This document shows positions 1-8,239 of a DNA stretch of 64,000 bases, piece after piece. The translations under genes were made by a program, and so were the position numbers. Each line of letters starts with the position of its first letter. The first letter of the stretch is position 1. The notes under the pieces were generated by a model. That model was not told where the DNA came from. It ran no database searches and saw only the letters and a program-made list of their open reading frames with translations. Origin of the DNA: Oscillatoria nigro-viridis PCC 7112 (GTDB taxonomy: Bacteria; Cyanobacteriota; Cyanobacteriia; Cyanobacteriales; Microcoleaceae); NCBI RefSeq assembly GCF_000317475.1, contig NC_019730.1, positions 124,001 to 188,000 of the forward strand. Reading direction: 5' to 3'.

Positions 1-891
1 TCAGGAATTCAAACAGGAAAACCCAGAAAAATAAAATCAATAGTCGGTTCGCTCGAAATTACCGACAATCAAGCGAAATATTTTGGATTGAAAGCGTATA
101 GTCAATTCAGTCCAATGATGGAAAAATGCTGTCTTTTAATTAGTGCCAACGAATCTTATCAAATGGCAGAAAAAGATTTAGAGATTTTCACCGGAATCAA
201 AGTCTCTCATAGTACATTACAAAGATTAGTCAAACGACAAGAATTTGAATTACCTACATCTAAACAAGGAGTTCAAGAAATTACATTAGATGGCGGGAAA
301 GTCAGGCTACGCAACGACACCAAAGGCGAGGGTTGTTACTGGAAAGACTATAAAGCCATTTGTTTAGATAATGTTTATTCGGGAGCATCTTTTCAAAATA
401 ATCAAAATTTAATTGATTGGACTAATAGCCAAAAATTGCGACATCCTATGTATTGCCTAGGAGACGGTCATGCGGGAATTTGGAAAATATTTCAAGAAAT
501 AGGAGATACTGAACAAAGACAAGAAATCTTAGATTGGTATCATCTGAAAGAAAATCTTTACAAGGTAGGAGGTTCGCTAAAACGTTTGAAATTAGCAGAA
601 AATATGTTGTGGCAAGGTAAAATAGATGAAGTTATCAATCTATTTAAAGAGATGAAAAAACAAGCATTTAAAACATTTTGTAATTATTTAGAGACTCATC
701 GCTGCCGAATAGTCAACTACCAATACTATAAAGAAGAATCCATAAGTTCGATAGGTTCTGGAACAGTTGAATCAATCATTAAACGAATTGGGTTTAGGGT
801 AAAAATATCAGGAGCGCAATGGAAGATTGAGAGCGTTCCCTCTATCCTTTCTCTTCGCTGTGCTTATCTCAACGGTCAACTTTCAATTTGA
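1..891 (+). CDS. ISKra4 family transposase, C-terminal part (ORF2 frame)
   Basis: The frame is open from base 1, so it continues upstream of the window. The first internal ATG is at 88, but it lies inside the protein and is not a true start. Visible family features are the DGGKVRLR segment, a GDGHAGIWK segment and ILDWYHLKENLYKVGG, typical of ISKra4-type DDE transposases. In the complete copy at 57537-58603 this frame is reached by a -1 shift from a short upstream frame. This copy would need the same shift upstream of base 1. It matches the second copy in protein sequence, so it is a recent transposition product. Confidence 0.85.
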   Translation, partial: SGIQTGKPRKIKSIVGSLEITDNQAKYFGLKAYSQFSPMMEKCCLLISANESYQMAEKDLEIFTGIKVSHSTLQRLVKRQEFELPTSKQGVQEITLDGGKVRLRNDTKGEGCYWKDYKAICLDNVYSGASFQNNQNLIDWTNSQKLRHPMYCLGDGHAGIWKIFQEIGDTEQRQEILDWYHLKENLYKVGGSLKRLKLAENMLWQGKIDEVINLFKEMKKQAFKTFCNYLETHRCRIVNYQYYKEESISSIGSGTVESIIKRIGFRVKISGAQWKIESVPSILSLRCAYLNGQLSI

Positions 892-917
892 TGTATTTGC
901 CAAAGTGAGATGCACCC
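1..917 (+). mobile_element. ISKra4-like insertion sequence, right-hand 917 bp (left end outside window)
   Basis: Bases 1-917 match 57713-58629 wherever I compared them; that second copy is complete, so this is the right part of an element of 1179 bp. The right terminal inverted repeat ends in TTTGCCAAAGTGAGATGCACCC at 896-917. The element lies inside a ParE-type toxin gene on the opposite strand, whose 5' part resumes at 918. The target duplication cannot be checked because the left end is outside the window. Confidence 0.9.
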
Positions 918-1000
918 CGATCTAAACTATCATCAGCGATGTAGTCCCAAATATCTAGCAAATCCAGTTCAGCACGCGGGCGTTTAACGATCGTGGCCAT
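918..1000 (-). pseudogene. parE: parE-type toxin, 5' fragment cut by the ISKra4 element
   Basis: The ATG (complement of 998-1000) overlaps the antitoxin stop in a TAATG arrangement, the usual parD-parE coupling. The frame reads MATIVKRPRAELDLLDIWDY followed by IADDSLDR, the first strand and helix of the RelE/ParE fold. After about 27 codons it runs into the ISKra4 end at 917. Every catalytic or DNA-gyrase-contacting part lies downstream and is absent here, so the toxin should be inactive. The rest of the gene would lie left of the window, beyond the element. The product assignment rests on the N-terminus and the operon order. Confidence 0.75.
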
Positions 1001-1254
1001 TACTGCGGTTTCCTCCGCCGACGCTGCCGCGCTTTTGCCTTGATTGCTGGCATATCCAAGGGAGTTGCCTCACCGCTGTCTAGCCCTACCTGAATTTCCT
1101 GCCGCAATTCCTGCAAGCGAGTTTGCTGGAATTGTTCCCGTTCTTTCAACAGGCGCAACCCTTCACGGATTACCTCGCTAGCAGAATAATACAGTCCGCT
1201 TGAGACTTTCTCCTGGACATACTGCTCTAACTCTGGTGTCAAAGACACGTTCAT
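1000..1254 (-). CDS. parD: ParD-like type II antitoxin (ribbon-helix-helix)
   Basis: An 84-residue protein starting MNVSLTPELEQYVQEKVSSG, the standard ParD/CopG ribbon-helix-helix N-terminus (beta strand at residues 1-5, then two helices with YSASEVIREGLRLL). The basic, Lys/Arg-rich tail is the toxin-wrapping region. AGGAGG lies a few bases upstream of the ATG (complement of 1262-1268), which supports this start. It is the first gene of a toxin-antitoxin operon whose toxin gene overlaps its stop codon and is destroyed by an insertion, leaving an orphan antitoxin. Such antitoxins normally repress their own promoter and neutralise a ParE gyrase inhibitor. Confidence 0.88.
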   Translation of the reverse strand: MNVSLTPELEQYVQEKVSSGLYYSASEVIREGLRLLKEREQFQQTRLQELRQEIQVGLDSGEATPLDMPAIKAKARQRRRRKPQ

Positions 1255-1698
1255 GCCTGAGTCCTCCTGTAATTTGGGCTATTCCATTTTCGCCTTAATA
1301 ACAGGGAATAGCAATCGTTGTTATTATTGTACTAAAAAACTCGCTCTTGTGTACAAGCGAGTTGAGCAATTTCTCAAGTAACTCTCGCGATCGATCGAAA
1401 TGAACCAATAGACATCTCCAAAAATGAATCTGAAACCCTTATCCTGCTTAGACTTATCTGTAATTTATGGAGATGTATAATCAGGCCCCAAGTGGGTTTC
1501 CAACTAATCAGAATCTACAAGGATTACCTACAGTTGACCTGGAGAGAGCGATCGTACCCAACATTTTGAGCAAGTTCATTTTTCCAACCGCGATCGCGCT
1601 CACATCGCTGAAAACTTTTGGCTATTATGCAATGAAACTGCTAACTGCACAAGACATCCTCCAGCGTTACTCAGAATACCGGAAATATTCCGCATTTT
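1255..1698. other. Intergenic stretch with a possible pentapeptide-protein start fragment
   Basis: It holds the parD promoter region and no convincing intact gene. At 1631-1678 on the plus strand the codons read MKLLTAQDILQRYSEY, which resembles the N-terminus of cyanobacterial pentapeptide-repeat proteins, but no pentapeptides follow and the frame runs antisense into the next gene. I treat it as a possible gene remnant only. Confidence 0.3.
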
Positions 1699-2166
1699 TT
1701 AAGTGTTCAATAACTCCAAGCAAATCACTTGGTTTGGTGCGAGAACACCTCCGACTTTTATTACTTGCAGCTCTCCGGTTTCGTGGGAATATTGTCCTTT
1801 AACTTGGGCAATTGCTGCATCTAAACTAGATGCCTGAGCAATATACACCTTCTCAAGAGCACTTAGTACCCAAATAGGTTTGGGCCACTTATGTCGAGGT
1901 TGGAGAATTGAATAGTGAATCACTTGACCAGTGTACTGAACAATTTGCTCGATCGCAGTTTCCGAACAAAACTCCCCCAATTCTGACTCAATACATTGTT
2001 TGAGTTCTTTCGCAGGAATTTGCTCAAAAACTGATTCTAAGAGCATTAATGTCGGTCTTGTCTGCTCTAATTGAGTGTGTTCCTGCACGACTAATGACTC
2101 TACGAAACGACTCACCTGGTTAATGATTGAGTCAAAATCTAGCTCCATCAATAAATGACGTGACAT
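1699..2166 (-). CDS. Hypothetical protein, 155 residues
   Basis: I do not recognise the family. The protein is soluble and mildly acidic, with a predominantly helical first half (residues 8-75) and a mixed second half containing IQPRHKWPKPIWVLSALEKV-like strand segments. There is no signal peptide, membrane segment or metal motif. The frame opens only 4 bases after the tnpB stop on the same strand, so the two may be co-transcribed, or a tnpB element may have inserted directly upstream of or into its 5' end. An alternative start at Met7 (2148) is possible. A plus-strand frame overlapping its 3' end looks like a shadow. Confidence 0.55.
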   Translation of the reverse strand: MSRHLLMELDFDSIINQVSRFVESLVVQEHTQLEQTRPTLMLLESVFEQIPAKELKQCIESELGEFCSETAIEQIVQYTGQVIHYSILQPRHKWPKPIWVLSALEKVYIAQASSLDAAIAQVKGQYSHETGELQVIKVGGVLAPNQVICLELLNT

Positions 2167-2170
2167 TCTC

Positions 2171-3400
2171 CTACACCCACTGCGTACAGTATGGTGCAGG
2201 CTTCTCAGCGACTCCAGCTATTGCTTCGGACATTAACTGAGCTTTAAAGACGGGATGACCCACCGCCCTATTTTTAATCACGATAGCTGCATTATGGTCG
2301 CGGTCAAGACTGCATCCACAATTCGGACAGTCGTGCCATCTTTCATGCAGCTTTTTTGGTACTTTTTCACCACAACTAGAACAATCTTGTGAAGTATTGT
2401 AGGCACTTACTGGAATCACCAACAAACCAGCATTTACGGCTTTGTTTGTCAGTATCGACAGAAACCTTGACCACCCAGCATCCAACACAGATTTAGCTAG
2501 CTTTGTACGAGCAAGTCCCTTAACATTCAAGTCTTCAACTGCAACAACATCATATTTCTTCAAAAGATCGTTGGCAGTTTTGAAATGAAAGTCTTTACGT
2601 TTGTCCGCTACTTTCTTGTGACACTTCCCCAGTTGCTTAACTGCTTTTTGCCTGCGGTTACTGCCTTTTTTGCGACGTGAGACTCGCTTCTGAATGGTTC
2701 GCAGGCGTTTTTGAGCTTTGCGGTAATGTTGAGGAATTGCCACAGTCTCGTTTTCTGAGGTTGTCAAAAAATCTTTCAGCCCTACATCAATTCCAACAAT
2801 CTTTTGAGGATTGAAATCGGGTTTTATTTCAGGGACTGTTGAATCTTCTAAGCTGAGAGTCACATAGTAACCATCAGCTTTTTTGGTGATAGAGACAGTT
2901 TTGATTTTTAAGCCAGCAGGTATTGAACGGTGTAAAATAACTTTAACTTTTCCGAGCATCGGCAAGTTGATTAAGTTATTTTGTAGACAGCCGTCTTTAA
3001 CTTGAGGATAAGTAAACGTGCGGTAACGACTACGTGGTTTAAATCTTGGTCTACCGCTACGTTTTCCGCTGCTATCACCTTTTAAAAAACGCTCGAAAGT
3101 TACTTTAACTCGTTTAACTACATCTTGGAGGACTTGAGAGTAAATCCCGGCATACCAAGGATGAGTTTTTTTGAGGTGAGGTAACGTCTTTTTCTGACTG
3201 TAGTAATCTGGATTATCTCGCAGTTCAGGCAAGTAGCAAACTAGCGGACACGCATTGATGGAGGAGCGGTTTTGTTCGTACCAGTTGAATCGATCTGCCA
3301 ACAAATAGTTGTACTGTGCACACAACATTGACAACCATCTGTCAATCTCAGTGGCTTGCAACTTTGTTGGACGTAATCGATACTGGTAAGAAGTTCTCAT
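2171..3400 (-). CDS. tnpB: TnpB, RNA-guided endonuclease of IS200/IS605 type, stand-alone
   Basis: A 409-residue protein with an intact RuvC-like core: Asp205 in [10 protein letters not shown], Glu289 in VVAVEDLNV and Asp368 in the DRDHNAA motif. The treble-clef zinc site is also intact (Cys340/Cys343 in CSSCG and Cys358/Cys361 in CPNCG). The N-terminus ([15 protein letters not shown]) and the basic [16 protein letters not shown] stretch are typical. No tnpA transposase lies beside it, so it is a tnpB-only element or a retained nuclease. TnpB uses an omega-RNA read from the 3' end of its gene and downstream DNA. Here the next gene begins 4 bases after the stop, so any such RNA would overlap coding sequence. 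Confidence 0.93.
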   Translation of the reverse strand: MRTSYQYRLRPTKLQATEIDRWLSMLCAQYNYLLADRFNWYEQNRSSINACPLVCYLPELRDNPDYYSQKKTLPHLKKTHPWYAGIYSQVLQDVVKRVKVTFERFLKGDSSGKRSGRPRFKPRSRYRTFTYPQVKDGCLQNNLINLPMLGKVKVILHRSIPAGLKIKTVSITKKADGYYVTLSLEDSTVPEIKPDFNPQKIVGIDVGLKDFLTTSENETVAIPQHYRKAQKRLRTIQKRVSRRKKGSNRRQKAVKQLGKCHKKVADKRKDFHFKTANDLLKKYDVVAVEDLNVKGLARTKLAKSVLDAGWSRFLSILTNKAVNAGLLVIPVSAYNTSQDCSSCGEKVPKKLHERWHDCPNCGCSLDRDHNAAIVIKNRAVGHPVFKAQLMSEAIAGVAEKPAPYCTQWV

Positions 3401-3449
3401 TGCTGCGGGGCCAATATTAAATTGCAGTCGCTACTTATCAATTAGTGTT

Positions 3450-3479
3450 ACTGTACTTGCATACGTTACTTGCTGTCAA
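3450..3479 (-). promoter_or_regulatory. Possible sigma-70-type promoter for tnpB
   Basis: On the minus strand TTGACA (complement of 3474-3479) is followed after 18 bases by TACAGT (complement of 3450-3455), about 50 bases upstream of the tnpB start. The -35 is a perfect consensus; the -10 is weak. Confidence 0.4.
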
Positions 3480-3643
3480 GTTTATGAGTGAATATTTTAT
3501 TCATAGAATCAGAGAGGTTTCTATCCTCAAATGTTAATTTTTATTACCAAACTTCGACTGGCGACATAATTATGAAATGATCAAAAAAGTGTATTGAAGG
3601 ACAAAATAGACCCCTCGAATAAAGAGTTTGTTTATCTCGTCAT

Positions 3644-3691
3644 CCACCCGCCCACCGCTCAAAACATAGTTTTGAATTGGTTGACGGGTGG
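3644..3691. repeat. Nested inverted repeat in the intergenic region 3401-3723
   Basis: CCACCCG at 3644-3650 pairs with CGGGTGG at 3685-3691, and an inner CAAAAC/GTTTTG pair lies at 3660-3665 and 3669-3674. There is no T-tract, so a simple terminator is unlikely. Apart from this and the possible tnpB promoter, I see nothing in 3401-3723. Confidence 0.5.
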
Positions 3692-3723
3692 AATCCTCGC
3701 CTCACCGCGCCTTTCATCCCACA

Positions 3724-3912
3724 CTATATCGCTTCGATTAGTGTGGGGATTCCCGTCTGTTTAGCTAAATACTCCCTTAACAAATTTCTTAGCTTTTCAT
3801 CAGAGATATTGATACCGCAGGTTTTTAGATAAACTGAAGGTTTATTACCCAAATTCCGACCGCAGCCAACTTCTTCATTAGCTGCATCTTCTGCTTCTAT
3901 CAGTTCCATCAA
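3724..3912 (-). CDS. Small hypothetical protein, 62 residues
   Basis: I do not recognise this protein. It is a short, mostly helical sequence with two cysteines and a C-terminal helix (SDEKLRNLLREYLAKQTG). The composition is protein-like and no competing frame exists. There is no strong ribosome-binding site in front of the first ATG (3912), and Met2 is equally possible. It could be the 3' remnant of a longer gene. Neighbours are unrelated mobile-element genes. Confidence 0.4.
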   Translation of the reverse strand: MMELIEAEDAANEEVGCGRNLGNKPSVYLKTCGINISDEKLRNLLREYLAKQTGIPTLIEAI

Positions 3913-4244
3913 GCGCGGATAAGCTGTTAGTCATTTAAATTTATTGCCTTAACCCCTTGCAGTATGGGGTCTGGCCCACAAATAGTGCAGTTTGAATGTC
4001 GAACAGCTTAACTGGTTGTATCATCTATTGTGGATTGGGGCTGGGAGGGAATTGAATTACTCATAAAAAAGCTCGGTAAGTGGGAAAGTCAGTTACATTA
4101 TAGTCATAATTTTTAAATTTAAATTCAAACAATATTTTCCCATCCACCTCTCTGTTAAATTTTTTTTAAAATCTAATCCTTCCGAATTAAAGTCGCACTT
4201 AACAGTGCTGCATCGGTGAAGTTCATACATCTGAGTTCACCGTT

Positions 4245-4401
4245 ATGAAAAAACTCCTCGCTATCGCTCTAACAAGCCTTTTTGCTCTTAATGACAACAG
4301 ACGCTAACGCAGCCGTTTGTAAAAAGATTACAGATAGCAAACCAGGCTGCGACTTTTTAGGCGGCCCTGGGGATAGCCTAAACAACTGTTGCCGACTCTA
4401 A
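4245..4401 (+). pseudogene. Small secreted cysteine-containing peptide, single-base frameshift
   Basis: From the ATG at 4245 the frame reads MKKLLAIALTSLFAL, a clean Sec signal peptide, then hits a stop. Skipping one A near 4290 restores MTTDANAAVCKKITDSKPGC followed by DFLGGPGDSLNNCCRL and a stop at 4399-4401. That gives a Lys-rich start, a hydrophobic core, an ANA cleavage motif and a mature peptide of about 30 residues with four cysteines. An independent terminator follows directly. The gene is therefore either recently inactivated, a sequencing-error victim in an A-rich spot, or translated through a shift. The family is unknown to me. Confidence 0.6.
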
Positions 4402-4423
4402 AGTTGGCAACTATTTTAAATCC

Positions 4424-4449
4424 AAACCAGGCAACCACTGGTTTTTTTT
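4424..4449 (+). terminator. Rho-independent terminator after the secreted-peptide gene
   Basis: AAACCAG at 4424-4430, a 7-base loop, then CTGGTTT at 4438-4444 followed by further T residues. It sits 22 bases after the stop of the small secreted-peptide gene. Confidence 0.75.
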
Positions 4450-4608
4450 AGACCAACCGCCATCCTTTATGTCTCTTGCCTTATTCCTAAAGTTCAGGAC
4501 TTAAATTGATTTACCAAAAACTGACTTAAGTAGTCAAACAAAATTAATTACACAAACAACTAATATGATATAATAAAAAATATCAAGTTGTGTTCAAAGA
4601 GGTTTTAT

Positions 4609-5604
4609 ATGTTTTTCCTTCGAGATATTAATCCACTTTCCTTGAAATTGCTAAACCGAATTTATCGCGAAAGCAGACATCATCAAGTGCGCCTAGCAAG
4701 CACAGTTTTTAATTTTGGCTTCACAAAATATCAAAAATGAAAATTTAATGAAAATCTTTAAAATTAGTTATAAGACCATGTATAACTGGTTGAATCGATG
4801 GGAAGATGAGGGAATGCTCGGATTATATAATAAACCAGGTAGAGGCAGAAAAGAAACATTTAATTCCGCACAATCAGATCAAATTAGAGACTGGGTAAAA
4901 TTGCAACCAAAACAATTAAAGCAAGTAGTACAAAAAATCAAAGAAGAATGGTCTATTAATATAAGTACGGAAACAATTAAGAGAATAAAAAAAAAGGATG
5001 AGTTGGCATAGGATGCGTCGAGGTGTTGGCGGCAAGCCAGACCCCATAGAATACAAGGAAAAAAAAGAAAAACTGTCAGAATTAAAACACTTAGAATCTG
5101 AGGGAAAAATTGATTTATACTATTTGGATGAATCCGGATTTTGTGGCATTCCTTGTGTCCCTTATGGATGGCAAGATATTGGTGAATATTTGTCAATTGA
5201 TAGTCGTAGAACTAAGCGTTTAAATGTCTTGGGAATCATGAATCGGCAAAACACTCTTCATGCTTATGTTTCAGAGCAGACTATTAATTCTGATGTAATC
5301 ATAGCCTGCATAGATACTTTCTTTGCTGTGGTGGAGCGGCCAACAGTTATTGTAGTATATCGACGCTTCTATTCATACTAGCAATGCCATTTTCGAGAAA
5401 ATTGAAGAATGGAAAGAACGCGGTTTAACTATATTTGAATTGCCTACTTATTCACCTGAATTAAATTTAATAGAGATTTTGTGGCGGTTTATCAAATATC
5501 ACTGGCTCGAAATAGATGCCTACTCTAGCTGGCCATCTCTTGTTTCATCTGTAGAAAGAATTCTTAAAGAATTTGGAGATAATTATGTAATTAATTTTGC
5601 TTAA
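4609..5604 (+). pseudogene. IS630 family transposase, degenerate (several frameshifts)
   Basis: Three or more frames must be joined. MFFLRDINPLSLKLLNRIYR opens at 4609. A helix-turn-helix region (ISYKTMYNWLNRWEDEGMLG) lies near 4760. The catalytic part with YYLDESGFC lies near 5120. A terminal part with ELPTYSPELNLIEILW (the DDE family's final acidic residue) lies near 5440-5490 and runs to the stop at 5604. Shifts fall near 4710, 4990 and 5370. The domain order and motifs are those of IS630/Tc1-mariner transposases. I could not delimit the terminal repeats, so the element is a dead relic. Confidence 0.85.
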
Positions 5605-5615
5605 CTACTTATAAC

Positions 5616-5721
5616 TCAATACGCTTGGGTTAGCGCTTTCAGACGAATTTCATTTCACGGATTTTTGGGAATTCCAGATTTGTGAAAGGAAGTCAAATTA
5701 TTCTGAACCCAAGCGTATTGA
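5616..5721. repeat. Palindromic 106-bp element, MITE-like
   Basis: TCAATACGCTTGGGTT at 5616-5631 is the exact reverse complement of AACCCAAGCGTATTGA at 5706-5721. A second weaker pair lies inside (TTCAC ... GTGAA). The whole stretch could fold into one long hairpin. It lies between the dead IS630 and the polymerase gene. It may be a miniature element or a regulatory or termination hairpin. Confidence 0.6.
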
Positions 5722-5859
5722 CTTAAAACTCGTATACTTCCCAAATACAACCCATCATCCTCAAGCTATTTAATGTCGAAGACCTCCTTACAAATAGTAA
5801 TATTTTGTGCATTAGGGACAGATTGATATTCTTTCACTTTTTTATAAACGGAACTAATT

Positions 5860-7716
5860 ATGAAACCTAATCCACTAAAAGAGCAGAAACAATCAACCGC
5901 TATCCCAACTGTTTTGAGTCCAGACAAACTTAAAATAGCTCAGTTGCAAGTTACACTTAAAACTCCTTATCAACTGATCGATACTGCTTTCAATCTTGAA
6001 ACAGCCCTTCAACCATTCCAACAAGCCAAAATCATCGGTATAGACTGCGAAACAACAGGGCTTGACCCCTACAAAGCCAAAATTAGATTGTTACAACTTG
6101 CCATTCCTGACCATCCAGTAATCATTGTAGATTTATGGGCAATTGAACCGAGTTCTCTCGAACCATTACGCTTGCTCTTAGCGAGTCCTGCACTGAAGGT
6201 AGGTCACAACCTCAAATTTGAATGGCAAATGCTCGCTTTTGCCGGACTGGAACCATCCAAACCCTTTTTCGATACCTATTTGGCTTACCGAGTGCTGACG
6301 GCTGGACTAAAACGGCATCTGTCCCTAGAGTCTGTTACTGAGAATTTGTTGAAAGTAAAGCTAGACAAAACGCAGCAAGTTAGCAATTGGTCGGGAAACT
6401 TAACACTCGCTCAACTGCAATATGCTGCTACCGATGCTGCAATCTTACTCCCGCTGGCTGCTGCTCTGCAACAAAAACTGAAAGCTTCTAAGCTTTGGAA
6501 AACTGCTTTACTAGAGTTTGCTTGTCTGCCTGCGGTGGCTTCTATGGAACTCAACGGAATGCTTTTAGATAGAGAACAGTGGAAAGTTTTGGGACTCAAG
6601 CTCTGTTATCAACGCGACTCTCTTTTAAAACAAATTAATTCACAACTCCATCGACCTAACCCTAATCAACAAATCTCTCTGCTGCCAGAATTTACGGATA
6701 CAATTAATCCTCGCTCTCCCAAACAAGTCTTAGCAGCTTTGCAAGAAAAAGGTATTCCTGTTACTTCCACTAGCTCTCAACATTTAATTCCTTTGCAAGG
6801 CGAGTATCCCGTTATTCAAGCACTGTTAGAATACCGCAGTTTATCGGCTCGTATCGATACTTTTACTCTGGGTTTACCTGAACGCATTCACCCGATTACA
6901 GCGCGCATTCATCCCAATTGGTTTCAGATTGGTGCTAGATCGGGACGGTTTAGTTGTCGAGAGCCAAATTTAACGAATATCCCCAGAGACAAGGAAACCC
7001 GACAGTGTTTTAAAGCTGCACCTGGTTACGTCCTGCTCAAAGCCGATTACAGCCAGATTGAACTGCGGATCATGGCGAAGGTTTCGGGCGATCGCACGAT
7101 GGTGAAAGCCTACTCTCAAGGGGAAGATTTGCACTCTCTGACCGCTTCTTTGGTGCTGGCAAAACCCTTATCGGAAATTACTCTCGAAGACAGACAGCTC
7201 GGTAAAATTATTAACTTCGGTTTAATTTATGGCATGGGAGCACAGAAATTTAAGAATATGGCTCAAGCAGAGCATGGAGTCACTTTAACGCTGCAACAAG
7301 CTTCACACTTTCGTAAGAAGTTCTTTGAATCCTATACAGGTATCAAACAATTTCACAGCAAAGTTCAGAGCGCCTGGAGCCGAGGTATTCGAGAGAGTCG
7401 CACAGTCTTAGGCAGAAGGAGATTATGGTCAAAAGATACTAAGCCGCTGCTTAATGAAATGCTAAATAACCCAATTCAAGGGATGAGTGCTGACATTACT
7501 AAACTCGCTCTTGCTCTACTTTTTATGCCTCTGAGTAGCACTGGTGGTAAACTAATTTGTGTCGTTCACGATGAAATTTTAATAGAGTGTCCTCTTGAAG
7601 AAGTGAGGCCAGTTAAAGCCTTGCTTAAAAAATGTATGGTGAGAGCCGGGAATAAATTTCTATCTCCGATTCCTTGCGAGGTAGAAATTAAGGTGATGGA
7701 AAGTTGGGGAGGGTAA
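5860..7716 (+). CDS. Family A DNA polymerase with 3'-5' exonuclease, no 5' nuclease domain
   Basis: A 618-residue protein, shorter than chromosomal PolA (about 900-970) because it lacks the N-terminal 5'-3' exonuclease. The proofreading domain has Exo I IGIDCETTGLDP (Asp62, Glu64), Exo II GHNLKFEW and Exo III YAATDAAIL. The polymerase has motif A (LKADYSQIELR, near residue 396), motif B (RQLGKIINFGLIYGMG) and motif C (VVHDEI, near residue 570). All catalytic acids are present, so it should be active. Such polymerases occur on cyanobacterial accessory replicons and in phage-derived regions, but no replication initiator lies beside it. The ATG at 5860 is chosen for full domain coverage; no strong ribosome-binding site is visible. 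Confidence 0.92.
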   Translation: MKPNPLKEQKQSTAIPTVLSPDKLKIAQLQVTLKTPYQLIDTAFNLETALQPFQQAKIIGIDCETTGLDPYKAKIRLLQLAIPDHPVIIVDLWAIEPSSLEPLRLLLASPALKVGHNLKFEWQMLAFAGLEPSKPFFDTYLAYRVLTAGLKRHLSLESVTENLLKVKLDKTQQVSNWSGNLTLAQLQYAATDAAILLPLAAALQQKLKASKLWKTALLEFACLPAVASMELNGMLLDREQWKVLGLKLCYQRDSLLKQINSQLHRPNPNQQISLLPEFTDTINPRSPKQVLAALQEKGIPVTSTSSQHLIPLQGEYPVIQALLEYRSLSARIDTFTLGLPERIHPITARIHPNWFQIGARSGRFSCREPNLTNIPRDKETRQCFKAAPGYVLLKADYSQIELRIMAKVSGDRTMVKAYSQGEDLHSLTASLVLAKPLSEITLEDRQLGKIINFGLIYGMGAQKFKNMAQAEHGVTLTLQQASHFRKKFFESYTGIKQFHSKVQSAWSRGIRESRTVLGRRRLWSKDTKPLLNEMLNNPIQGMSADITKLALALLFMPLSSTGGKLICVVHDEILIECPLEEVRPVKALLKKCMVRAGNKFLSPIPCEVEIKVMESWGG

Positions 7717-8063
7717 GAGATTAACGGGGAAAGATTGGGAGTGGGGAGGGGAGAAACGGCACCCCAGGCATTGCTGTGAAAATTCCACTTCCTGACCACT
7801 CCCCATTCCCCTAACAGTCACCGCATAATTCCGCGCCCAACCTCCCACCCCTAAACAACGATTGTTGAGGTGCAAGTGAACAGTTGATTTCAAAACATAA
7901 TGAATGTAATTCTCACTGTTAGTAACCAAGCCGCAAATATGGTTGGTAAATTATCAAAATGCGCTATTGCCATGCTGCACCAAGCTGAATACAACAAGCC
8001 TAAATCATTATCAAGACTATGATACAATTATATGCAATACTTGATTATGATCATAAAAAAATG
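7717..8063. other. Intergenic region between polymerase gene and IS1-like element
   Basis: No gene, hairpin terminator or RNA is apparent. The stretch is purine-rich just after the polymerase stop (GGGAGTGGGGAGGGGAG near 7737-7753) and AT-rich later. I see nothing further to support. Confidence 0.4.
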
Positions 8064-8239
8064 GGCGTTGCATAATAGTGATATGAATTGAGGTTAAATC
8101 TAATGAAATGTCCTGAATGTGGCTCCAGCCATATCCGTAAAAATGGCAAGATGAGAGGGAAGCAAAATCATATTGGTGTCGATTGTCATCGTCAGTTTAT
8201 TGATGTTTACACAATCGGTTCTACCGAACTTAGTATGTA

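Noticed and set aside
1467-1802. 111-residue plus-strand frame
   Set aside because: Its second half is antisense to the hypothetical gene at 1699-2166 and shows no domain. Only the MKLLTAQDILQRY segment is noted as a possible remnant.
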